From contig JAFCBV010000002.1 of NCBI GenBank assembly GCA_017610545.1, positions 1 through 17,945 on the forward strand: a stretch of 17,945 nucleotides of DNA, read 5' to 3'. Source of the DNA: Candidatus Nanohalarchaeota archaeon (GTDB lineage: Archaea > EX4484-52 > B79-G9). The notes beneath the pieces were generated by a model. That model did no database searches. It was not told the origin of the DNA and was given only the letters and a program-made list of their open reading frames with translations. Positions 7,703 through 15,163 of this stretch are shown here, one piece after another; within the stretch, counting starts at the first letter, position 1; each line of letters begins with the position of its first letter. A program made the translations under genes and the position numbers.

Positions 7703-8522
7703 GCGCCCATAATATGAACGCGAAAAACAATTGTTTGTCAAAAAACAGTCTGTGCGCCTGTCTTGCAGCAATATTTCCTGCAACGGCAAAATGCATGAAC
7801 CGAAAGCACATGAAGCTGACCACCGGAATGGATGCCATCATATATCCTTCAGGATACGCAAGAAAAGCATAAAGGCTGTATGCGACAATCACTGTTGCTC
7901 CGCTTACGTATAATATCCCGCGAAGAAAATCTTCTGTATATACCACGTATAAGCTGTTTTTTTTTGCAGTGCTTCCAAGTGCAATTTTGTCAGACATTCT
8001 TTTTCCTGATGCAAGGAAAAGCGCTACGAAAAACATGCTAAAGACAAGCCAGGGGGATATGGGCGCATCAATCAGGACGGCCCCTGAGACTGCGCGTATC
8101 AGAAAGTTAATTGCAACGATGTGTATATCTACAATAGCAATTTGCTTCAGATAAAAAGAATACAAGGCGCTTAACGCGAAAAGCGCTGATGCAAATAAGA
8201 AGAATGGAATTGAGAGCGAGTGTGCGAGATAAAGTCCGGTAATAAGTAGTGTGCCCGAAAGTGCTATAGCGTCCCTTTTTGTCACACGTTCTGTTGCAAG
8301 CGGGCGGTGCTTTTTTTCGGGGTGCGCCCTGTCAAGGGCGATGTCTTTTAGGTCATTTAGAATGTAGTATGATGAAGACACAAGCGAGAGCGATGCAAAG
8401 CCGAGCAGGGTTTTTACAAGCAGGCTTGTATTGAAAAAATTTACAGAGAACACGAGCGCAAGAAATACGAGACTGTTTTTGTACCATTGTTCCGGCCGCA
8501 TTAGCTTGAGATATGGATTCAT
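7668..8522 (-). CDS. UbiA-family prenyltransferase, decaprenyl-phosphate phosphoribosyltransferase-like
   Basis: The 284-residue product has the UbiA fold with about eight or nine membrane spans. Its signatures are those of the mycobacterial Rv3806c (DPPR synthase) branch, which joins phosphoribosyl pyrophosphate to a polyprenyl phosphate, rather than of quinone or lipid UbiAs: N-terminal MRPEQWYKNSLVFLA (8-22) and the Asp-rich NDLKDIALDRAHPEKKHRP (56-74). The second cytoplasmic motif is YSFYLK (121-126) and D132 with the Arg-containing helix after it. In this locus it may make a polyprenyl-phosphate pentose donor, but no DprE1/DprE2-like epimerase is visible. Start ATG 8522 has GGAG about ten bases upstream. 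The 112-base leader region contains the C/D-box RNA. It overlaps the convergent flippase-like gene tail to tail. Confidence 0.85.
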   Translation of the reverse strand: MNPYLKLMRPEQWYKNSLVFLALVFSVNFFNTSLLVKTLLGFASLSLVSSSYYILNDLKDIALDRAHPEKKHRPLATERVTKRDAIALSGTLLITGLYLAHSLSIPFFLFASALFALSALYSFYLKQIAIVDIHIVAINFLIRAVSGAVLIDAPISPWLVFSMFFVALFLASGKRMSDKIALGSTAKKNSLYVVYTEDFLRGILYVSGATVIVAYSLYAFLAYPEGYMMASIPVVSFMCFRFMHFAVAGNIAARQAHRLFFDKQLFFAFILWALISFAVLYAQA

Positions 8523-8542
8523 TCAAATACTGCTCCAATTAG

Positions 8543-8605
8543 TGGCATCAGACCGCCCATCAGTCATCAAAAGTCAGACAAAAAAAATAGCGTCATCATC
8601 TACCA
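8543..8605 (-). ncRNA. C/D-box guide sRNA (predicted 2'-O-methylation guide for 16S rRNA helix 44)
   Basis: All elements of an archaeal dual-guide C/D RNA occur in order on the minus strand: terminal stem TGGTA (8605-8601), box C ATGATGA (8599-8593), a 15-base first guide (8592-8578), box D' CTGA (8577-8574), a short spacer, box C' TGATGA (8569-8564), a 12-base second guide CTGATGGGCGGT (8563-8552), box D CTGA (8551-8548), and stem partner TGCCA (8547-8543). The stem pairs over five positions with one U.G. The second guide pairs with the conserved 16S segment ACCGCCCGUCA over 11 positions (one G.U). The D+5 rule targets the equivalent of E. coli C1402. A TATA-like box ends about 20 bases upstream. 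The first guide, with eight consecutive U, has no target I can name. Confidence 0.9.
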
Positions 8606-8624
8606 AGCATAGTTTTTATGGGAT

Positions 8625-8634
8625 GATTAAAAAG
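8625..8634 (-). promoter_or_regulatory. TATA-like box for the C/D sRNA
   Basis: The minus strand reads CTTTTTAATC directly after the wecB stop codon (8637-8635). The box centre is about 25 bases before the first stem base of the guide RNA, so the predicted transcript start coincides with the RNA's 5' end. The same transcript could continue into ubiA. Confidence 0.5.
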
Positions 8635-9759
8635 CTATTTCTTTGCTGAAATTTCCTTTTTGCATGCATCAACAATCTTTTTTGCGCTTTTGCCGTCGCC
8701 AAACGGGTTTTTGGCAGACATCACTTTTTTGTAAAATCCTTTTTTCTGCTGTATTTCGTCAACATACTTTAGTGCAAGTTCGTAGTTGTTTCCAACCAAT
8801 ACTGCACTTCCTGCGCGGACTGCTTCCATGCGCTCTGTGTTTTTTCTCCAGACAATACAAGGGACTTTAAGGACGCAGGTTTCTTCCTGCAGGCCACCTG
8901 AGTCAGTTACCATACAGATGGAGTTTTTCATTACTTTCATAAACTCAAGATAGTCATAAAATGGCACTGCTTTAACGTTTTTCATGGCGTTTAGTTCTTT
9001 TTCAAGCCCGAAATCATGAATCTTTTGCATGAGTGTCGGATGCTCAAGAAATATTACTTTTTCTTTAACGCCTTTGATGAATTGGAAAATGTTTTTAATT
9101 GTCTCTTTTGTATGGACGTTTTCCTGTCTATGTATGAAGACAACAACATATTTTTTTGGGAGTTTAGCGCGCGCTTTTTCAGCCAATTTTTTGTGGATTG
9201 ATATTGCGTCAACAATGGTGTTTCCGGTAAGTATTATTTTTCCATGTATCTGGCACTCTTTTTTTAGATTTTTGGCAGAGTCCTCTGTTGCGGCAAAAAG
9301 AAGGTCGCTTGCTTTGTCTGCAATAACTCTTGCGATTTCTTCGGGAAATGGATTAAACAATTCATGCGTCCTAAGCCCTGCTTCAATGTGCCCGAGAACA
9401 GGGCGCTTTGAAACAAGCCTGCCGGCAATAGAGGCAGATGCGATGGCAAGGGTGTCGCCCTGGTAGAGAAGAACTTCTGGATTTTCTTTTTTGATTATTT
9501 TTCTTATTTCTCTTGCAATAACAAAGCTCCACTTTGCTGCCCGAAAAATCCCTGACGCAAGGCCTCCTTTGAATTTTCCTGCGGATTCGGGCGGAAGGTC
9601 AAGAACATAATCCGGCTTTCGTATTTTCAGGTCTGCGAGTAAGGAATCTAAATTGTGCTGCCCTGTATGCACAAGAATGGTTTGTATTTTTCTTTTTTCA
9701 AGTTCTTTGATTACAGGGTCTACTTTGATTATTTCCGGGCGCGTTCCAAAAACAAGCAT
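8635..9759 (-). CDS. wecB: UDP-N-acetylglucosamine 2-epimerase, non-hydrolysing
   Basis: This cytosolic enzyme interconverts UDP-GlcNAc and UDP-ManNAc. Family motifs: GTRPEIIK (5-12), VHTGQH (30-35), GDT (101-103), HIEAGLRTHE (124-133), FPEE (138-141), GNTIVDA (179-185), HRQENV (210-215) and DSGGLQEE (286-293), covering the acidic and His residues used in catalysis and UDP binding. Length (374 aa as given) is normal. The ATG at 9759 leaves an unusually short lead before GTRPE. A CTG at 9768 would give MKFMLVFGTRPE and has AGGTGAT just upstream, so it may be the true start. The gene follows wecC by 17 bases, last in the asnB-to-wecB operon. Together with WecC it would make UDP-ManNAcA. Confidence 0.93.
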   Translation of the reverse strand: MLVFGTRPEIIKVDPVIKELEKRKIQTILVHTGQHNLDSLLADLKIRKPDYVLDLPPESAGKFKGGLASGIFRAAKWSFVIAREIRKIIKKENPEVLLYQGDTLAIASASIAGRLVSKRPVLGHIEAGLRTHELFNPFPEEIARVIADKASDLLFAATEDSAKNLKKECQIHGKIILTGNTIVDAISIHKKLAEKARAKLPKKYVVVFIHRQENVHTKETIKNIFQFIKGVKEKVIFLEHPTLMQKIHDFGLEKELNAMKNVKAVPFYDYLEFMKVMKNSICMVTDSGGLQEETCVLKVPCIVWRKNTERMEAVRAGSAVLVGNNYELALKYVDEIQQKKGFYKKVMSAKNPFGDGKSAKKIVDACKKEISAKK

Positions 9760-9776
9760 GAATTTCAGGGAATCAC

Positions 9777-11030
9777 CTATTTAACCGGGTTTCCTATGCT
9801 TTTGTAGATGAATCCTGGTGGTGCAGAAGAGAGAAGGTTTCGCCCGTCGACAATTACTGGTTTTGTGTTCATTTTTTCTTTCATATTTTTCCAGTCAACA
9901 CTTTTGTATGCAGAGTGCGCTGTTGAAATGATTATGGCATCAGCGCCTTCAACAGCAGAGCCAATATCAGAAACAACAGGATATGCGAATCTTTTTACGA
10001 GGGGGTCGTGGACAACGACATTTGCTTTGTTTGAAATTAGGATTTCGGCGAGTTTTTCTGCAGGGCTTTCGCGCGCGTCATCAACATCCGGCTTGTATGC
10101 GGCGCCAAGCAAAACGACTTTCGCGCCTTCAATACTTTTTCCTGCAGAATGAAGGGCGTTTTTCAGCAGATGAATTGTGTGTTCTGGCATTGATTCATTT
10201 ATTTCTAAGGCTGTTTTTACCAGCGGCGCGTTTTGCCCGTGAATCAGAAAATACGGGTCTACAGGGATACAATGCCCTCCGACACCGGCTCCGGGGGCAT
10301 GGATGTTTACGCGAGGGTGCTTGTTTGCAAGGGAGATGACGTCTTTCACATTGATTCCAAGATTCTCTGAAAGAAGCGCAAGCTCATTTGCAAAGGCAAT
10401 GTTCACTGAACGAAATGTGTTTTCTGATAGTTTTGCTACTTCAGCAGTAACTGTGCCTGCCAGAAGAAGACCTCCTTTGCAGAATGACGCGTAAAGCTCT
10501 TTTGTAAGTTCTTTTCCTTTTTCGGTGTCAGACCCGATTATTCGGTCATTGTTTACGAGCTCAAAGATGAGGTTTCCAGGGAATGCGCGCTCAGGGCAGT
10601 GCGCGAGATAAAAATCAGCATCTGCTTTCATGTTTGTCTTGTTTTCAATAATTTTTCCAATTGATTCGTGTGTGGCTTTAGGCATAACAGTCGATTCAAG
10701 AATTACCAGGTTTCCTTTTTCAACAAGCGGTGCGATGGCATTTGCAGCAGACTCGACATAGGAGTTGTCAGGAGCCTTGTTCTTTAGGGGCGTTGGCACA
10801 CAGATTACAAATACATCTGCTTTTTCGGGGCTCTTTTTTACAACAAGATTTTTTTTGGCGGACGTGAAAAGCTCTTCAAAGCCAGGTTCATTCAATTTGA
10901 AAGAGCCATTGTTTATGCTGTTTACACGTTCCTCGCTTATATCAACCCCGGTGACATTATGCCCTGCTTTTGCCATGAGGCATGCTGTTGGAAAGCCGAT
11001 GTATCCAAGACCGATTACGCACACTTTCAT
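9777..11030 (-). CDS. wecC: UDP-N-acetyl-D-mannosamine dehydrogenase (UDP-sugar 6-dehydrogenase family)
   Basis: The enzyme oxidises C6 of a UDP-sugar twice with NAD+, here most likely UDP-ManNAc to UDP-ManNAcA. Visible are the N-terminal NAD motif GLGYIG (7-12), TPLKNKAPDNSYVESA, ILESTVMPKAT, HCPERAFPGN (the ManNAc/GlcNAc dehydrogenase type), KLSENTFRSVNIAFANEL, the catalytic Cys254 in GAGVGGHCIPVDPYF, and the C-terminal UDP-binding LLGAAYKPDVDDARESP. Length (417 aa) is normal. Substrate choice among UDP-HexNAc sugars rests on the adjacent wecB. The start overlaps the previous stop by one base (TAATG). Confidence 0.92.
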   Translation of the reverse strand: MKVCVIGLGYIGFPTACLMAKAGHNVTGVDISEERVNSINNGSFKLNEPGFEELFTSAKKNLVVKKSPEKADVFVICVPTPLKNKAPDNSYVESAANAIAPLVEKGNLVILESTVMPKATHESIGKIIENKTNMKADADFYLAHCPERAFPGNLIFELVNNDRIIGSDTEKGKELTKELYASFCKGGLLLAGTVTAEVAKLSENTFRSVNIAFANELALLSENLGINVKDVISLANKHPRVNIHAPGAGVGGHCIPVDPYFLIHGQNAPLVKTALEINESMPEHTIHLLKNALHSAGKSIEGAKVVLLGAAYKPDVDDARESPAEKLAEILISNKANVVVHDPLVKRFAYPVVSDIGSAVEGADAIIISTAHSAYKSVDWKNMKEKMNTKPVIVDGRNLLSSAPPGFIYKSIGNPVK

Positions 11031-13144
11031 TAGGACGCCTCTTTTATCTGCTTTGCAACATCAAATGAGATTTTTGTTGCAAGCACGCATTCTTCAAGAG
11101 TGAGCCCTGCACTTGCTTCGCCTTTTATTGCTTTTGCGAATGCTTTTAGTTGGTTCATTTGACCTTTGTCCTGCCCGATTATTTTGAATCCTCCGCCGGC
11201 ACCGAAGACCGAGAGTTCGCGAAAGTCATTTATGACGCACGACACACCGCCGCGGGAAATCTCAATTCTCTCTTTTGGCAAGTCTTTATTTCCGGTACTT
11301 GTGTAGACAAGTGTTGCAATCGAGCCGTCCTTGTATTTGATGCAAGAGACTACATTGTCTTCAGAATGGAAAGAATGTTCTTTGGAATTGACAGAATGCG
11401 CATTTACCGATTCTGTTTCAGATCCTATGAAAAAATTAAATGCATCAAAAAAGTGGCATCCTTCACCTATTATTCTTCCGCCGCCGTCTTTTGCGTCATA
11501 AGTCCAGTGGTCGCTTGGCAGGAGCCCTGCATTGACGGTGTATGTGATTATATACGGGCCTTTTTTTGTTTCAAGAATCTCTTTTGCTTTTATGGCAAAA
11601 GGTGAAAATCTCCTGTTAAAGCCAACCATGTAATGTACTTTGTTTTTCTTTACTGCGCGCACAACGCGGTTCATGTCCTTTTCGTTTAATGCCATGGGCT
11701 TTTCAACGAAAATATTTTTTTTTGCATTTGCGGCAGCAACCGCTATTTCAGCGTGGTTTCCATGCCTTGTTGCAATAATTACAAGATTAACGTTTTTGTC
11801 AGAAAGTGCGTCTTTGTAGTCTGTGAACGCCCATACTGCTTTGTATTGCTTTGCAAGTTGCTTCGCATCCTTGCCGTTGTGTGTGACTATGGCGCGCACT
11901 GTGTAGTCGTCTATTGCTTTTAGGTTTGGAAGATGATGGGCTTTTGCATAGTTTCCGGCTCCAATTAGTGCAACATTAATTTTTCCTTTTTTTAATGGCA
12001 CTATTGAGACGTGTATTTTTCTTTCGGGCTGCTTCTTTTTAGTGTACCTGAAAACAGAGGTTATTACGTCCTTGCCAAGTGAGTTGTACGCCTCTTGCGC
12101 GCGATTAATTGGGTATGTTGCGCTTATCAATGGCTTTACATCAACAGCGTTTTTCGAGAGTAATTTAACGAATGCCTGCATGTTTCTGTTTTCTGTCCAG
12201 CGTACATATCCTATAGGGTAGTCTATGCCTTCGTCTTCGTATTTTCGGTCATATCTTCCGGGACCGTATGATGTTGAGATAAGAAAATCAATTTCTTTTT
12301 TGTAGAATGTTTCGCGTTGTATGTTCATGCCGACATCCCCGACAACAACAACGCGCCCCTTTTTTCGGCACATGTGCATTGCCTGGTTGGCAGGAGCATC
12401 ACTTTTTGTGGCAGCAGTTATTATTACAGCGTCTGCGCCTATGCCTTCTGTGAAGCTGGTGACTTCTTTTAATGGATTGTTTTTTGGTGGTGTGGCGGTG
12501 GCATCCGCACCAAGTGATTTTGCAAGAGCACACCTTTTTTGGTCAAGATCTATTCCAAGAACGCTACATCCTGCGGCTTTGAGTATCTGGACTGAAAGAA
12601 GGCCTATTAATCCGAGGCCTACAACAACAACAGTTTCACCCAGTTTTGCGCCTGCCCTGCGTACACCCTGCATAGCTATGCTGCCGACCGTGGTGAATGC
12701 TGCATGCTCAAACAGCACGTTGTCAGGCAGTTTCACGGCGAGGTTTTTTGGAACATAAATATATTCTGCGTGGTTGGCGTATTTTGCCCCTGCACAGGCA
12801 ACGCGGTCTCCTATCGAGAATTCTGTGACGTTTTTCCCAACTTCAATAACAATGCCTGATGCGCTATAGCCTAACACAAGAAGATCTGAAAGCCGGGATT
12901 GCACAAGTTGCCTTGCTTTTTTGATTCCGGACTGTTTTGCGTATGTCATGACTTTTTTAACAAGATCCGGCCTCTCTTTTGCAAGTGAAATAATGCTTTT
13001 TTTGCGCGAGGATATTGAGTGAAGCTCTGTTCCGGGGCTTATGAGTGAGCACACATTTCTTACAAGAATGCCGTTGTCCTGGCAGACAGGGGCCGGCACA
13101 TCTTCAACTATGATATTTCCTTTTTTCCCAAAAACCTGTTTCAT
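11030..13144 (-). CDS. Two-domain oxidoreductase: zinc-less MDR-type dehydrogenase fused to Gfo/Idh/MocA oxidoreductase
   Basis: The 704-residue product joins two NAD(P)-dependent modules. Residues 1 to about 375 are a medium-chain alcohol-dehydrogenase-like domain with VVVVGLGLIGLLSVQIL as its nucleotide motif (about 165-180). Where zinc-dependent members carry the catalytic Cys, this one reads SLISPGTEL (33-41). From about 390 a Gfo/Idh/MocA domain begins with INVALIGAGNYAKAHHLPNL and contains the lysine motif VEKPMALNEKDM (near 478). Such fusions are known from polysaccharide clusters next to heparinase II/III genes; substrates are generally unknown, and sugar oxidation or epimerisation is an inference. 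The ATG at 13144 overlaps the upstream stop (ATGA). The longer frame to 13189 adds 15 unlikely residues. Confidence 0.88.
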   Translation of the reverse strand: MKQVFGKKGNIIVEDVPAPVCQDNGILVRNVCSLISPGTELHSISSRKKSIISLAKERPDLVKKVMTYAKQSGIKKARQLVQSRLSDLLVLGYSASGIVIEVGKNVTEFSIGDRVACAGAKYANHAEYIYVPKNLAVKLPDNVLFEHAAFTTVGSIAMQGVRRAGAKLGETVVVVGLGLIGLLSVQILKAAGCSVLGIDLDQKRCALAKSLGADATATPPKNNPLKEVTSFTEGIGADAVIITAATKSDAPANQAMHMCRKKGRVVVVGDVGMNIQRETFYKKEIDFLISTSYGPGRYDRKYEDEGIDYPIGYVRWTENRNMQAFVKLLSKNAVDVKPLISATYPINRAQEAYNSLGKDVITSVFRYTKKKQPERKIHVSIVPLKKGKINVALIGAGNYAKAHHLPNLKAIDDYTVRAIVTHNGKDAKQLAKQYKAVWAFTDYKDALSDKNVNLVIIATRHGNHAEIAVAAANAKKNIFVEKPMALNEKDMNRVVRAVKKNKVHYMVGFNRRFSPFAIKAKEILETKKGPYIITYTVNAGLLPSDHWTYDAKDGGGRIIGEGCHFFDAFNFFIGSETESVNAHSVNSKEHSFHSEDNVVSCIKYKDGSIATLVYTSTGNKDLPKERIEISRGGVSCVINDFRELSVFGAGGGFKIIGQDKGQMNQLKAFAKAIKGEASAGLTLEECVLATKISFDVAKQIKEAS

Positions 13145-15156
13145 ACACACACCTTTATGGTCGTCCTGAATTTTGCCGGAAGTACACACTTTTTTGTTAC
13201 TTTTAGTGTTTTGGATTCGGTCTTCCTGCCATAACTATACGAGACAAAATCTTTAATAAGTTCTATTTTTGCATCTTTCGGGGATTCTATTTCGAGGGCG
13301 ATGTTGGTTCCTTTGGTTTTGGTTCTGAGCATGTTTTCTTTAATTGTCAGGTGCATGGGCGCAAAATGAAAGTAAAGGGCAATGTCGTGGGTTCCGTTGC
13401 CGGTTATTTCGTCTTCTATGTGCCAAACACCCTTCTTTTTTTCAGCAGTTATTTTTCTTTTCACGAGGGCGTTTCCAAGGCGTTTATATCCTTCGTGCTG
13501 TCCGGCAAAGAGGTCTTTGTCTTTTCCAGGGTTCCAGCGAATGAGTTTTGCGGTGGTTATGTCTTTGATGTGCCACAAGTCATTTGCGCTAAAGGGCGCC
13601 ATTTCCTTGTTATCAATTTCGATTGTGTTGTGGGATGAAGTTTTTCTGAATCGTGCGCGTCCTACACAATCCCTACTGTACGTATATGTCCCTGAATCGG
13701 TTATGAATGTCTTGTCTCCGGCAAAAAGCTCAAAACTTAATGTGTCGTTGTGGCCGTGGCCTCCAAGTCCTTTAAGTCCAAGGCCGCCGCAGTCAGCAAA
13801 AAGGTAATTGTTTTTATTCCTTGAAATGAAAAAGCCGCCATCACGAAAGCCCGTTGATTTTAGTTCTTCTGATTTTTGTTTTCGAAATTGCTTTTTGCCG
13901 CTTGTTCCAAGAAGCCAGAGTGACTCTTCGTGGAATTTTCCTGCCTGTTTTTTAAGAAGGCTGTTTTTGAAAAGGACAACTCCTGTTGAAAGATGATGCC
14001 TGTGGTCATTCAGGTCTTTATTTTCTTCAAGGATGACGAGGCGTCCATCATCTGCGTCACCAATCATTGGCGCTATGCCGTCTGGTTTTACGTAGTGCGC
14101 AATAAATTCCAGCATCTTAAGAAGCTTTTTGCCAAACCACGCTGGTAGAGGTATTTTGTTTTTCTTGCAGAGAATGTGTGCGTGAATCGCGAAGTCAGAC
14201 ACAAGGCGGTGGTATGCTGTTGATTTCTCAAAGTCCACGCCATCGGCAAGAATCTGATTTTTCATGGAGTTCAGAATAATTTCAACTCCTTTGTCTTTCC
14301 ATTGTTTGCTTTCTTTGAATGGTTCTATGAAAAATCCGACATACAGAAGCCCGATACCGTTTGAAAAATAGTGGTTGCCGCTGTATGTGCTGTTGTATTC
14401 TAAATTGTCCTCAATATGCTTTGCATGAAAGTAGAGGCTCTTGAACATCTTTATTTTTAGTTCATCTGAAAATGATTTTGATTTTTTGAAAAAATGATAT
14501 GCCCAAATCCAGTTGACTGCGCGGATTGCGACTTCCATTGAGGTCGTCCAGTTTACAGAGAAGCCAACAGGATTTTTTTCTATCCAGTCATCAAGTTCAT
14601 CTGCAAATTCCTTTGCATATTTTTCATCATTTGTGTACCAGTACGCTTTTCCAAGAGTTATGAAATGCTGGCAACGTGAGAGTTCCCACGGGATTTTTAC
14701 ATCAGAGCCGTCAAAGCGCACTGTTTTTATGTCTTTGTAGTATTTGTTGTCCCATGATTTTCCTGAAACGAAATCTTTGTTCCAGGGGATTTCTTTTTCA
14801 AGATTTGTCTTTCCGCTTCCAAGAAGGTCGAATTCATGCCTGAGTACGTTTTCTGCTTTTTTTAGGGTTTTGTTTTTTTCATCGGAGTGTTTTTTTAGTG
14901 TATTCAGGAGGTCTTTTTTGTCTTTTTCAGAGAAGAAAAACCAGTTATTTGATTCTATTTCTGTGATGACTTTTTCTAGTGAAGGCTCTCCTGTTTTTTT
15001 AAGAAGTTCTGAATCGCTCATTTTTGGCAGGCTAAAAGAATACCTTATTTTTCTGGCTTTGTGCATGACGTGCTTTTTCGCGCGCCTTGCAAGTTCCTGT
15101 GCCACGAACTTCGGCGGCAGGCTTCTTGCTTTTTTTGCTTTTGATATTAGTGACAT
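13141..15156 (-). CDS. Heparinase II/III family protein (alginate-lyase-like N-terminal domain)
   Basis: The 671-residue product has the (alpha/alpha)-toroid lyase N-terminal domain, with PWELSRCQHFITLGKAY (near 155), WTTSMEVAIRAVNWIWA, and SGNHYFSNGIGLL (near 260, the catalytic Asn/His region). A DGVDFEKSTAYHRLV Tyr/His segment and GDADDGRL come next. The C-terminal heparinase II/III beta domain contains GLGGHGHNDTLSFELF (near 465). The family cleaves uronic-acid polysaccharides by beta-elimination. In exopolysaccharide clusters the homologues are often linked to synthesis. The N-terminus is basic (AKKARSLPPKFVAQELARR) and shows no signal peptide, so an intracellular or membrane-peripheral role is suggested. 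It follows asnB by 7 bases and overlaps the next gene by 4. Confidence 0.88.
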   Translation of the reverse strand: MSLISKAKKARSLPPKFVAQELARRAKKHVMHKARKIRYSFSLPKMSDSELLKKTGEPSLEKVITEIESNNWFFFSEKDKKDLLNTLKKHSDEKNKTLKKAENVLRHEFDLLGSGKTNLEKEIPWNKDFVSGKSWDNKYYKDIKTVRFDGSDVKIPWELSRCQHFITLGKAYWYTNDEKYAKEFADELDDWIEKNPVGFSVNWTTSMEVAIRAVNWIWAYHFFKKSKSFSDELKIKMFKSLYFHAKHIEDNLEYNSTYSGNHYFSNGIGLLYVGFFIEPFKESKQWKDKGVEIILNSMKNQILADGVDFEKSTAYHRLVSDFAIHAHILCKKNKIPLPAWFGKKLLKMLEFIAHYVKPDGIAPMIGDADDGRLVILEENKDLNDHRHHLSTGVVLFKNSLLKKQAGKFHEESLWLLGTSGKKQFRKQKSEELKSTGFRDGGFFISRNKNNYLFADCGGLGLKGLGGHGHNDTLSFELFAGDKTFITDSGTYTYSRDCVGRARFRKTSSHNTIEIDNKEMAPFSANDLWHIKDITTAKLIRWNPGKDKDLFAGQHEGYKRLGNALVKRKITAEKKKGVWHIEDEITGNGTHDIALYFHFAPMHLTIKENMLRTKTKGTNIALEIESPKDAKIELIKDFVSYSYGRKTESKTLKVTKKCVLPAKFRTTIKVCV

Positions 15157-15163
15157 AGAACCA

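Noticed and set aside
8519..8560. 13-codon minus-strand frame (MGGLMPLIGAVFE) whose stop overlaps the ubiA start as ATGA
   Set aside because: The coupling geometry is tempting, but its first codons are the guide and box D of the C/D RNA, so the frame is better explained as chance.
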